Below, piece by piece: positions 1 to 6,901 of a DNA stretch of 7,171 bases. Where the stretch lies: the NCBI GenBank assembly GCA_001798265.1, contig MGRR01000050.1, positions 1-7,171 of the forward strand, read 5' to 3'. The notes beneath the pieces are model-generated. The model saw nothing but the letters and a program-made list of their open reading frames with translations. It was not told the DNA's origin and made no database searches. Position numbers and translations under genes: made by a program. Source of the stretch: Deltaproteobacteria bacterium RIFCSPHIGHO2_12_FULL_43_9 (GTDB lineage: Bacteria; Bdellovibrionota; O2-12-FULL-43-9). Numbering within the stretch: the first letter of the stretch is position 1; every line of letters begins with the position of its first letter.

Positions 1-3000
1 AGCCGTGGGCATCTCTGCGGGGAGATCCCCACGGCCTTCGGCCTGGGGATGACGAGGTGTCGCTTCGCTCACTGGGGATGACGGTTGAGATCCTTCGCTT
101 CGCTCAGGATGACGTGTTAGCTCAGGATGACGAACAAATAGTGCGTCAAGTAGTGCGGTTCTTCTGATGCCTCTGTTTTCTAGCTCTTCAACGTAGCTTG
201 CAAAGTCCGTTAGGTGTTGCATGGATTGTTTGAATTGGGGCGAGTCGTAATCTTCAATCCTTGCTGCATTTTGAATTACTTCAATGTCTTGTTTTGTTAG
301 CTGAGGTGGAGAATTATCGGCGTGAATTCCTTTTCTGTTAAGAGCAGCCCTGATCTGATCATCCGCAGAGTCGTAAATTGTCGCACCAAGAAGAATTGCC
401 TCTCCTATGACCATAGTCCAGTTTACGCTGTCTACTTGGTCTTTTATTGATTGTGCCAGGGAGGAGAGCGCGGTTTGGTCTTTTGTTATTATTTCATCGC
501 CCTTGATTTCTTCTTTTTTTTGCTCTTTTTTCTCTTTCTCTCTTTTTTCTTTTAGTTTTTTGCTGGTCTTTTTAAATTCCGCGTATATTGCTTCCATTTT
601 TCGCGCGTGCTCAGGCGCGTCTCCTGATGCTTCTACTGCGTCAGCTATCATGGTTGCTCTTGTTCCCATGGCTTGGGCAGCTTTTTTAGTTTCCTTAAGG
701 GTATCTACGAGGGCTTTTGGTGCTTTTTCTATTTTTTGTGCTTGAGAAAGTTCTTTGGCCGCGGTTTGGGTGGCCTTAGCTTCCGCAATTATTCCTCTTG
801 CACCAAGGTTAAACCTTGAAATTTGTATGCCTGATCTTAAGAATCCAAGACCGGCCATGAATCTCATGCTGTCTTTTGTTGCCATGAACATCTCACTCAT
901 AATTTGTTCTTTGTTGCTTGCAAGGAATTCCAGGAATTCTTTTGAGAAGACTTCACCATCTTTCTGCCCCCAGATATAGATTTGTTGTCCCGCAACTGTA
1001 ATTGCGGTAAGTCCACTTGCGACTTTTAGGGCATTTGCCGCTCTTGCGATTCTTACTGCTGCCGGGCCAGCTCCACCTGTTGCAAGTAGGGAAATACCAA
1101 GCTCTATTGCGTGCGCGGTATAGTATCTGGACCTTAGGTCAATATCACCCTCTCTTGTCTTTCGGTACGCGTGGATGTCTTTATAGTCTCCCAGTTTTGT
1201 TTCCGCATATTCATAACCTTCTATGCCTAGTCCAAATAGCGCGCCGGCGGCAGAGAAAACGTATATTACCGGAATATTACTTACGTAGTTTGTAAGGATT
1301 CCATCAGATTCGAAGTCATTAACAGATGACCCGAATGTGTCCATGTTGAACTGTTGGTTTTGATAGATTATTTGTCCAGCGATATCGAGTGCTTCGTTGG
1401 AAAAAAAGTTATCCCGCAAACATGCCGGGCTTTCCGTGAAATGTAGTTTTCTGTTTGCCCACTTAACGGGTTCAAGTATCTTGTCTCCGCAGTAGCCAAC
1501 TCCGGAAGCAAAATTTCCCAGGATTCCAACGCCAGCGTTGATGGTTGATTCGATTAATGCTCTTGCGCCTTCTCTTGCAGTCTCGGCTGAACTTGGTTGT
1601 GGCATATACCAGTCTAGGTGTTTGTTTTCTCCTTCAGGGGGTGTACGTAGGGCTTTTCTTTGTTCCTCCGCGAGATTTCTTAAATATTTCTCGAATTCCT
1701 TTTTGTTCGGATAATCACTATTAACCTCTGCCAGCCTATCCCACGCATCGCTTAATTGTTTTCTTAATGTGTCTATTTCATCCTGTGTTCTTTTTTGTTT
1801 CCTGTGATTTTTTGTATCTTCTTGTGCTTCGTTGTTTAACCTCGCAATGTTTTTTGAAAGGGAAGAGATGGTAGAAGCCAGGTGATCACGAAGCATTCTC
1901 TTGAATTGATCTTTATCAATTAGTTTTAATGCCTCTTTTATTTGCCCTTTTCTCTCTCCCTTTGAAAAACCATCGAAATATGAATGTGTGTCGTCAGATC
2001 TTACAAGATCGTAATGGTTGTCATCTTTTTCGCTCGGCTCCAATGTCCCTTGTAGATCTTCTAAAGAATTGTATTTTAGTGCCCAGGGGTTATCCTGAAA
2101 GACCTGTTTTGCCTTTTGGTATCCCTCTTCCTTTTCAACGCCCTGTTGAATCTCAGTTAACTGCCCTCCTTCAAATAATCTTTGCACAGTTGGGTCTTTG
2201 GACCATTGGTCCATTTTGTCCGGACTCCAGAGCATCCGATATTCCTGTCTCATTTTCTCAAATACTTCTGGACCTAGTTCCGATAATGCGGCCCTTGTAC
2301 CCGTGATATTTTCTGGATTTTGGACGGCTGCGTTTAAGCCCTCATACCTTCGAAGGTTGTCATGAGCAAGGTCTAATCTTCTTCTGGCAGCCCTTTGGTC
2401 TGCGATAAAGTCATTGTATTCCTGATCAACAACCTTGAACTCAGCTTGAGCCTTTTCCAAATTTGATCTTAGGGCTGGTAGGTTTGAAGAGCCATCTTGT
2501 TCTGATGCAATTTGTCTCTCAAGTCTTGCAATATCACTTCTCAAGTTGTATCGCTCTGCCCCTATAAAGTATCGTTTAGTCGAGGGGGGGAGTTTTCCAC
2601 TCTCGTCGTATTCGTTATCCAGTCTGTATTCCGCCTGAACTTGAGAGCCTCTCTCCAGCGCTAATATCTGATGCCTTTCTTCTTGTCTTTTCGCAATTTG
2701 CTCTCTTATGTCATCTAAACGTTCTTGTGCTTGTCTCAGTGGCGTTGATTCCTTTGAGATACCTACGAGTTTTCTCTGAAGCATTTGAATCTCAGAAGTA
2801 ATATCACTATCTTTCCCACCTTTTGCCTTCAGTCTCTCTCTTGCTCTTCCTAGATCAGCGTAAACCCCGCTTACCCCCGGATGATGTTGTTCAAAAAACT
2901 CCAGTTCTTTTTGGTACTCACCCTCTCTTCTTTTTTCTTCATCCCGAAGTTTGGCAATTTCATCATCCTTCTTTGTAAGAAGATCGGCCTGGCCTATGAA

Positions 3001-3975
3001 TTCATCATAGGAGCCATACGAAAATACCCAGTCATTTTGAGTGAGCCATTGGATTGCCGCCTGAGCTCTTTTCTCTTTTTCTTCAGCTTCTTTTCTTAGA
3101 CTCTGATATCCTTTTTCTTGATTATGAAGAATAAAGCCAAATGCCAGTGGTGCCTTGAATTTTTCTGGAATCCTTGACCAATCTAGTTTATTTTTTCCAT
3201 CCATCCAGCCTGGGGCAATGCTTTCTGCCCACCTGCCTGCTGCCGTTAGTTCTTCTTCTGTAAAGGGGAGGCCATCATAAAGTTCTTTTGTTTTTGTATA
3301 GCAGTCATCAAAAATTCTTCTTTTTGCTTCTTCATTGATGCTCCACATCTGGGCTTCTGCTACCTGATTCGCGGCTTGAGTCCAATATTCATTTAGTGTT
3401 TCAATTGGAACACCTGCTTCGAGCCACTTTTGGAATGTTGAGTTGATTTTATCTTCAGGCCATTTATCCACTAATGCCTGGAAATTCTCCCCTCTTTTTT
3501 CGCTCTCCTCCTTTGTTTCTTTCGTATCAGGATCTCTTTGTGGATCGCCACCAAGTTCAAATACGTACTTTTTGTAGAATTTTTCAGCCAGACCAGAGAT
3601 TTCTTGCTTGGTTTTTTCTACATCAACCTCCCCACCTTCAGATTCGTCATTGGGAGGAGCCATGTCATTCCCGCGAAAGCGGGAATCTATTCCGTCATTC
3701 CGAGGGAGCCCTTCGCGTTCGCTCAGGACAGGCTGCGCGACCGAAGGAATCTCCCCGCGTGATTGCTTCCCCCCGACGGCTTCGCCTGGGGGCTGAAGGC
3801 TTTTTTCGCTCGCAATGACGTTTTCGCTCGCAATGACAATTTCGTCATTGCGAGGAGCCGAAGGCGACGAAGCAATCCCCTCGCCAGCAGGCCCCGCGTA
3901 GCTGGTCTGAGGCGAAGGAATCGCGATCAGGTACGCGATAATCAGGCAAAGAGATTTTTTGAGATAAAGTTTCAT
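1..3975 (-). CDS. Giant exported coiled-coil protein of unknown function (3' end outside window)
   Basis: All 1325 codons from the ATG at 3975 down to base 1 are open, with no stop, so the gene is 3'-partial. Residues 1-27 form a signal peptide: KK near the N-terminus, hydrophobic core LCLIIAYLIAI, and a likely cut after SYA-27. Residues about 32-104 are dispersed-repeat DNA read in frame. Residues about 110-285 are Trp-rich and helical (for example GRWAESIAPGWMDG). Residues about 285-530 and 690-785 are Glu/Lys/Arg/Gln-rich with coiled-coil character. Residues about 806-1065 hold Gly/Ala-rich hydrophobic stretches (GVGILGNFASGVG, FSAAGALFGLG, ISLLATGGAGPAAV). Residues 1126-1165 are a Lys/Glu tract, and 1188-1201 is a further hydrophobic stretch. 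Residues about 1281-1325 are again repeat-encoded. No Shine-Dalgarno sequence precedes the ATG. A GTG at 3996 is an alternative start, but it would put seven extra residues, including acidic ones, before the signal peptide. The protein is probably periplasmic, surface or secreted. The family is not recognised. A large secreted effector or toxin carrier is possible but unproven. Confidence 0.88.
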   Translation of the reverse strand, partial: MKLYLKKSLCLIIAYLIAIPSPQTSYAGPAGEGIASSPSAPRNDEIVIASENVIASEKSLQPPGEAVGGKQSRGEIPSVAQPVLSEREGLPRNDGIDSRFRGNDMAPPNDESEGGEVDVEKTKQEISGLAEKFYKKYVFELGGDPQRDPDTKETKEESEKRGENFQALVDKWPEDKINSTFQKWLEAGVPIETLNEYWTQAANQVAEAQMWSINEEAKRRIFDDCYTKTKELYDGLPFTEEELTAAGRWAESIAPGWMDGKNKLDWSRIPEKFKAPLAFGFILHNQEKGYQSLRKEAEEKEKRAQAAIQWLTQNDWVFSYGSYDEFIGQADLLTKKDDEIAKLRDEEKRREGEYQKELEFFEQHHPGVSGVYADLGRARERLKAKGGKDSDITSEIQMLQRKLVGISKESTPLRQAQERLDDIREQIAKRQEERHQILALERGSQVQAEYRLDNEYDESGKLPPSTKRYFIGAERYNLRSDIARLERQIASEQDGSSNLPALRSNLEKAQAEFKVVDQEYNDFIADQRAARRRLDLAHDNLRRYEGLNAAVQNPENITGTRAALSELGPEVFEKMRQEYRMLWSPDKMDQWSKDPTVQRLFEGGQLTEIQQGVEKEEGYQKAKQVFQDNPWALKYNSLEDLQGTLEPSEKDDNHYDLVRSDDTHSYFDGFSKGERKGQIKEALKLIDKDQFKRMLRDHLASTISSLSKNIARLNNEAQEDTKNHRKQKRTQDEIDTLRKQLSDAWDRLAEVNSDYPNKKEFEKYLRNLAEEQRKALRTPPEGENKHLDWYMPQPSSAETAREGARALIESTINAGVGILGNFASGVGYCGDKILEPVKWANRKLHFTESPACLRDNFFSNEALDIAGQIIYQNQQFNMDTFGSSVNDFESDGILTNYVSNIPVIYVFSAAGALFGLGIEGYEYAETKLGDYKDIHAYRKTREGDIDLRSRYYTAHAIELGISLLATGGAGPAAVRIARAANALKVASGLTAITVAGQQIYIWGQKDGEVFSKEFLEFLASNKEQIMSEMFMATKDSMRFMAGLGFLRSGIQISRFNLGARGIIAEAKATQTAAKELSQAQKIEKAPKALVDTLKETKKAAQAMGTRATMIADAVEASGDAPEHARKMEAIYAEFKKTSKKLKEKREKEKKEQKKEEIKGDEIITKDQTALSSLAQSIKDQVDSVNWTMVIGEAILLGATIYDSADDQIRAALNRKGIHADNSPPQLTKQDIEVIQNAARIEDYDSPQFKQSMQHLTDFASYVEELENRGIRRTALLDALFVRHPELTRHPERSEGSQPSSPVSEATPRHPQAEGRGDLPAEMPTA
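21..132. repeat. Cluster of dispersed GC-rich repeats (left edge)
   Basis: The octamer GGATGACG occurs four times, at 47-54, 76-83, 107-114 and 125-132. A 13-mer, GCTCAGGATGACG, occurs at 102-114 and 120-132. Positions 25-50 form a hairpin: ATCCCCA (25-31) and GGCC (33-36) pair with GGCC (40-43) and TGGGGAT (44-50) around a TTC loop, with C32 bulged. Read on the minus strand in the frame of the giant gene, the block encodes RHPERSEGSQP-type peptide with no stop. It is the same style of repeat as at 3664-3885 and 6690-6868. It may continue beyond base 1. Confidence 0.85.
3667..3686. repeat. Perfect 8-bp palindromic hairpin with GAAA loop
   Basis: Arms ATTCCCGC (3667-3674) and GCGGGAAT (3679-3686) are exact reverse complements around GAAA. 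The shape matches the widespread ATTCCC...GGGAAT class of dispersed repeats, of which the neisserial dRS3 is one known example. No T-tract follows on either strand, and it lies inside a coding frame, so it is not a terminator. Confidence 0.85.
3803..3838. repeat. Tandem 18-bp repeat, two copies
   Basis: Two adjacent 18-base units at 3803-3820 and 3821-3838 differ only in the last base (G versus A). The unit length is a multiple of three. On the minus strand they give the hexapeptide repeat VIASEN/VIASEK in the giant protein. This is a local duplication inside the composite repeat block and does not break the frame. Confidence 0.9.
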
Positions 3976-4241
3976 TTTTCGTTCAAAATCTTGCACAATA
4001 AAAATTCGACGCTGTTTTTAGCCTGGAACAACGCCTAACCCCTCAAACGCACTGGAATTTCACAATTTACTTATGATTTAATTTGCAGTTTATGGGCCAA
4101 ACCCAATTAGGTTTTATCCAATGAATCCAACAAATTAGACCGTCCAATTCAGTGAACAAGGTATGATTTATGTATAATTTGTTGATACTTGTAAATAGCA
4201 GAAATTTCCCTACAATTCCCGCTCTAAAAGAAGCGGTGTAT

Positions 4242-4256
4242 TGACAATTTTTGTCA
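4242..4256. promoter_or_regulatory. Inverted repeat TGACAA-TTT-TTGTCA
   Basis: Perfect 6-bp arms (4242-4247 and 4251-4256) flank TTT. The left arm overlaps a TTGACA hexamer at 4241-4246, but no good -10 follows at 16-18 bases on the plus strand. It lies between two divergent genes for exported proteins, so it could be an operator for either. It is short enough to occur by chance in AT-rich DNA. Confidence 0.3.
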
Positions 4257-4356
4257 TTCAGAGGCACAAAGGGTCAATGACCGGGTCTTCCCCCACCATC
4301 GCAATCATGCCGGATCCATGCGTAATCACTGATATTTTTGATATGGGGGGACGAGT

Positions 4357-4385
4357 GTAACAGGCACGAAAATTGTATCGATAAT
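4357..4385 (+). promoter_or_regulatory. Candidate sigma70-type promoter for the lipoprotein gene
   Basis: GTAACA (4357-4362, four of six matches to TTGACA) is followed after exactly 17 bases by GATAAT (4380-4385, five of six matches to TATAAT). Transcription would begin near 4392 and leave a leader of roughly 40 bases holding the strong ribosome binding site. The call rests on consensus matching alone. Confidence 0.3.
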
Positions 4386-4418
4386 GGTTATGGGCTATTA
4401 CATGGGAACAACCTATGT

Positions 4419-4425
4419 AAGGGGG
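4419..4425 (+). promoter_or_regulatory. Ribosome binding site fixing the lipoprotein start
   Basis: AAGGGGG lies five bases before the ATG at 4431. It supports this start over the in-frame ATG at 4338, because the 4431 start places a standard lipoprotein signal peptide at the very N-terminus. It is the only clear Shine-Dalgarno sequence before any of the four genes here. Confidence 0.7.
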
Positions 4426-4430
4426 AAAAT

Positions 4431-5339
4431 ATGGATATTAAAAAATGGTACTTATCATTAATTTTTGTATCTTGTTTGTTGCTAATATCAGGATGCGGTG
4501 AGAAAAAGAAGGACACCATAAACCCGGGGACAACAGAACCGCAAACTAATCAACCTGACAGGCCCCAGACCCCGGCCGACGCCGAAACAACATCCGATGT
4601 TTCACAAACCGGGAAGAATGAAGATACAAATGATGACAAAGTAGATTCAACATCGCCGCGCGCCCCTGAATCCTCCGCTATTGTATCTAATGATAGCTCG
4701 ACGACAAAAGGCAAAAATGACCAAAACAGCAGTGACGATACTTCAATCCCTGATCCGGGTGCCGCGGATGCAGAAACATACGGCCAGAATCCACCCATCA
4801 ATGATCAATGCAGTATCGATTCTCAGAGCTCCTCAGCGGAGGGAGAGAAAACAACGGAGAGCTTTGATCTGAAAACATTTTTATTGAACAGTTCATACAG
4901 CGGAACAATCGAAATAATGAATATTACATCCGGAGACGGGGAGAGCAGCGCGGCACAGGCTACTTTAACATTTTCACGGGCGCTGGATCCAAATTTAATC
5001 AGGATGGAACTGTCATTCCCGGACGACATGTACCGGGATGTTGAATATTACATGATAGATTGTGGATCGACCCGGTTTTCACCAAAAAGAAATAAGAGGC
5101 ACAGGGTTCAATTGTATGACTACAAAGTGCAGCAACCAGACAATTACGGCATGCTCCTGGACGCCACGGCTGTTGAAATTAACGAGGCCCCCAACCCGAC
5201 AATCTATGAGTCGGACGCCCTGATTAACCTGGAACTAAGCGCGGATTTGACATCGACTGAAGGCACAATCGGGTTTATCGAGAATAACTCCAGATGGGTC
5301 TACAAATTTGTATCATTCACGAGAAAAGCGAAAGATTAA
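4431..5339 (+). CDS. Outer-surface or periplasmic lipoprotein of unknown function
   Basis: The protein has 302 residues. Residues 1-22 are a type II signal peptide: charged DIKK, a hydrophobic core, and the lipobox ISGC with the acylated Cys at position 22. Glycine follows the Cys. By the enterobacterial rule this would favour the outer membrane, though the rule may not hold here. Residues 23 to about 143 are a Ser/Thr/Asp/Pro/Asn-rich linker with almost no hydrophobic residues, surely disordered, acting as a tether. Residues 144-302 look like a folded, beta-rich domain (for example YSGTIEIMNIT, NLIRMELSF, INLELSADLT, RWVYKFVSFT). C127 and C211 are the only cysteines after C22 and could form a disulfide. 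I do not recognise the domain. The gene diverges from the giant exported gene and ends six bases from the convergent ATPase gene. In-frame codons 4338-4430 are judged non-coding. Confidence 0.85.
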   Translation: MDIKKWYLSLIFVSCLLLISGCGEKKKDTINPGTTEPQTNQPDRPQTPADAETTSDVSQTGKNEDTNDDKVDSTSPRAPESSAIVSNDSSTTKGKNDQNSSDDTSIPDPGAADAETYGQNPPINDQCSIDSQSSSAEGEKTTESFDLKTFLLNSSYSGTIEIMNITSGDGESSAAQATLTFSRALDPNLIRMELSFPDDMYRDVEYYMIDCGSTRFSPKRNKRHRVQLYDYKVQQPDNYGMLLDATAVEINEAPNPTIYESDALINLELSADLTSTEGTIGFIENNSRWVYKFVSFTRKAKD

Positions 5340-5347
5340 GTTTAATC
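5334..5347. repeat. Short inverted repeat at the convergent stop codons
   Basis: GATTAA (5334-5339) and TTAATC (5342-5347) are perfect reverse complements separated by two bases. The arms contain the TAA stop of the lipoprotein gene (5337-5339) and most of the TGA stop of the ATPase gene (read from 5348 to 5346). There is no GC-rich stem or T-tract, so it is not a convincing terminator. No other terminator is visible in the six-base gap. Confidence 0.4.
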
Positions 5348-6524
5348 AGGGCAGCCCCGTTAGGTATTTACTCGCAGAAACGATTCTTGTCGTCTTGAAT
5401 TTTGTGTCTACTTCGTGCTTTTTTAGTAGTTGAATTTTGGGAAGGGATTTTCCAAACTGTTTTTCAAATTTGGCAAAGTTTGGCGTCAAGTCCATTTCAT
5501 TTAATTTGCATTCAATTAGCGCAATGGGGTCATTTTTTAATGTAACAATGAAATCAATTTCTTGTTTGTCTTTGCTTCTCCAATACATCAGCCTATATTC
5601 GCCGTGGCCCAGGTCTCTCCATAGTTGCGTCGTCTTAAAAAGATGACAAGCCACCATATTTTCAAAACGGGCGCTCTCATCTTCTAACTCGGCCCAATTC
5701 CAAAGATAAAGTTTTTGTTCCTTGCGAATACTTCTTGTTATTTTTTTAAAAAATGGACTGATCCTAAAGGAGTAGTACAAGCGGTCAAGAATTTTTAACC
5801 AGTGGGACACGGTATCGTGCGAAACCTGAACGTCATTTCTAAGAGAGTTGATTGATAGACTTTTTCCAACAGTGCCTGGCAATAACAGGGACAAATGCTC
5901 GACGAGTGAGGTGGATCTGACATCTGATATGTCTCTTAAATCTTCACGAATTAATAAATCTCTCCTGTTTGAACTCCATCTGGTAAGTTGCATCTCCGAT
6001 TGCCTGAGCATTGGTTCCGGAAATCCGCTAAATTTCTCCAGTGAGTCAAAAAGACTTTTATTTTGAGGTTTTTCATTTTCCGGATTCAACCAGTCATTAG
6101 GTGGGGGAAGTGGTGCGGAATGAATTAACTCCCCCACGCTGAATGGAAAGAGATGAAGCAACTCGCAACGACCAAGCAAGCTGTCTCCACCCCTCTGGAA
6201 AACATCTAATCTTGCACTCCCTGTAACAACAACCCTTACCTCCTTGTTCCATTTGTCGTAAAAACCTTTCAACCAGTTCTTCCATCTAAGGTATTTATGT
6301 AATTCATCAAAAACAAAAGACCCCGATTTAAGCGATGTCATAAATTCTCTATCAAGAATTGCTTTTCGGTCCGTAGGAATGTCCCAATTTAAGTAAACCC
6401 CCCCGGTGGAGTTCAGCCACTCCTTTGCCAGGGTGGTTTTACCAACCTGCCTGGGTCCAGCTAAAAGCACAAACTTGTCATTAGCGAATTCTGTGAGTGC
6501 GCCTAGAATTGATCTCTTCTTCAT
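5346..6524 (-). CDS. AAA-family ATPase with DUF4143 C-terminal domain
   Basis: The complete 392-residue protein matches the usual size and layout of the AAA_14/DUF4143 family. The N-terminal P-loop ATPase has Walker A GPRQVGKTT (23-31), Walker B FVFDE (70-74), and a sensor-1-like strand VVVTGSAR (98-105) followed by a LLGR element (116-119). Residues about 200-255 hold a winged-helix-like segment (SINSLRNDVQVSHDTVSHWL). The DUF4143 part ends in a PD-(D/E)XK-like core, with E322-I-D324 and, after a short loop, I-E338-C-K340. In cells these proteins are cytosolic; their role is poorly known and they are frequent in accessory DNA, often as many paralogues. The ATG at 6524 leaves the usual roughly 22 residues before the P-loop. 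No Shine-Dalgarno sequence precedes it. The gene is not truncated and stands alone. Confidence 0.93.
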   Translation of the reverse strand: MKKRSILGALTEFANDKFVLLAGPRQVGKTTLAKEWLNSTGGVYLNWDIPTDRKAILDREFMTSLKSGSFVFDELHKYLRWKNWLKGFYDKWNKEVRVVVTGSARLDVFQRGGDSLLGRCELLHLFPFSVGELIHSAPLPPPNDWLNPENEKPQNKSLFDSLEKFSGFPEPMLRQSEMQLTRWSSNRRDLLIREDLRDISDVRSTSLVEHLSLLLPGTVGKSLSINSLRNDVQVSHDTVSHWLKILDRLYYSFRISPFFKKITRSIRKEQKLYLWNWAELEDESARFENMVACHLFKTTQLWRDLGHGEYRLMYWRSKDKQEIDFIVTLKNDPIALIECKLNEMDLTPNFAKFEKQFGKSLPKIQLLKKHEVDTKFKTTRIVSASKYLTGLP

Positions 6525-6533
6525 ATTACTGAC

Positions 6534-6562
6534 ATTCTTACATACAACTGGAAATTTGTCAC
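6534..6562 (-). promoter_or_regulatory. Candidate promoter for the ATPase gene
   Basis: On the minus strand GTGACA (6562-6557, five of six to TTGACA) is followed after 17 bases by AAGAAT (6539-6534, four of six to TATAAT). Transcription would start only some ten bases before the ATG at 6524, giving a very short leader, which agrees with the missing Shine-Dalgarno sequence. It is weak evidence from hexamer matching. Confidence 0.28.
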
Positions 6563-6668
6563 GACTTTTTTCCAGTTGGGTGGAAAGGGCCAGGCACTGC
6601 GTGGAGAAGGTTTGTAACCAGCTGAAATTATGTCAAACTCCAGCGAGGCAGCGACGTACACATTAAAA

Positions 6669-6684
6669 GTAAATGGTAATTTAC
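6669..6684. repeat. Inverted repeat GTAAAT-GGTA-ATTTAC
   Basis: Perfect 6-bp arms at 6669-6674 and 6679-6684 lie around GGTA, just before the dispersed repeat block begins. It could be a minor operator or simply chance in AT-rich DNA. Confidence 0.3.
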
Positions 6685-6689
6685 ATACA

Positions 6690-6868
6690 GTCATCCCCGT
6701 AACCATGTCATCCTCGCGAAAGCTGTCATTCCCGCACCCCGTTTTCACGCAGTTCAGGCTCCAGCGGGAATCTGGATCCCCGCTTTCGCGGGGATGACGA
6801 AAACCGTCATTGCGAGGAGCCGAAGGGAGATCCTTCACTGCGTTCAGGACAGGCTCCGCAATCTCAGG
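6690..6868. repeat. Composite dispersed palindromic repeat
   Basis: Three GTCAT-CC/TC-CG modules start at 6690, 6707 and 6725. ATTCCCGC (6728-6735) pairs with GCGGGAAT (6764-6771) across a 28-base loop. ATCCCCGC (6776-6783) pairs with GCGGGGAT (6788-6795) around TTTC. These are followed by the GTCATTGCGAGGAGC module and a CAGGACAGGCT segment. Twenty-two bases at 6805-6826 equal 3843-3864 exactly. The TTTC loop is the complement of the GAAA loop at 3675-3678, so that hairpin lies in the opposite orientation. Unlike the copies at 1-132 and 3664-3885, this one lies between genes. Confidence 0.88.
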
Positions 6869-6901
6869 CTGCTATAAACCTTTCCTTTTTATTTATTGTA
6901 G

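Larger units (their letters stand above)
3664..3885. repeat. Composite dispersed repeat inside the giant gene
   Basis: This block holds several repeat modules. They are a perfect ATTCCCGC-GAAA-GCGGGAAT hairpin at 3667-3686, a GCTCAGGACAGGCT-type segment near 3721-3734, a tandem 18-bp unit at 3803-3838, and a GTCATTGCGAGGAGC module. The 22 bases at 3843-3864 recur identically at 6805-6826 on the same strand, and CAGGACAGGCT recurs at 6845-6855. On the minus strand it reads in frame through residues about 32-104 of the giant protein, just after the signal peptide, producing peptides such as SAPRNDE and SRFRGND. Family membership comes from general familiarity with such repeats; no database was searched. 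Confidence 0.88.
3976..4430. other. AT-rich divergent intergenic region
   Basis: This stretch separates the start codons of the giant exported gene (minus) and the lipoprotein gene (plus), so it should carry both promoters. It contains an inverted repeat at 4242-4256, a TATAAT hexamer on the plus strand at 4173-4178 with no convincing -35 at the right distance, and a better spaced promoter candidate at 4357-4385. I found no convincing minus-strand promoter for the giant gene. The 66-codon minus frame at 4067-4267 has no family resemblance or ribosome binding site and is treated as non-coding. Confidence 0.6.

Noticed and set aside
21..132. Possible CRISPR array from repeated GGATGACG units
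   Set aside because: The units are short and unequally spaced (29, 31 and 18 bases), lie inside a coding frame, and match dispersed palindromic repeats.
407..3099. Several plus-strand open frames of 70-125 codons in the left half
   Set aside because: They lie opposite the single 1325-codon minus-strand frame, have Ser/Phe/Leu-rich shadow composition, and show no starts with ribosome binding sites.
3474..4038. Four overlapping plus-strand frames with peptides such as SFPRKRES and VIPAKAG
   Set aside because: These are translations of the dispersed repeat on the wrong strand, opposite the giant gene's signal peptide region.
4067..4267. 66-codon minus-strand frame in the intergenic region
   Set aside because: There is no ribosome binding site and no recognisable family; the composition follows the local AT richness.
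4338..4430. N-terminal extension of the lipoprotein from ATG 4338
   Set aside because: It would bury the lipoprotein signal peptide behind 31 polar residues; the start at 4431 has a strong ribosome binding site and a correct signal peptide.
4550..5029. Two minus-strand and one plus-strand alternative frames within the lipoprotein gene
   Set aside because: They are shadows of the Ser/Thr-rich linker and domain; the lipoprotein frame has the lipobox and ribosome binding site.
6776..6795. GC-rich hairpin as a rho-independent terminator
   Set aside because: There is no T-tract after the stem on either strand, and it is part of a repeat module whose counterpart lies inside a gene.
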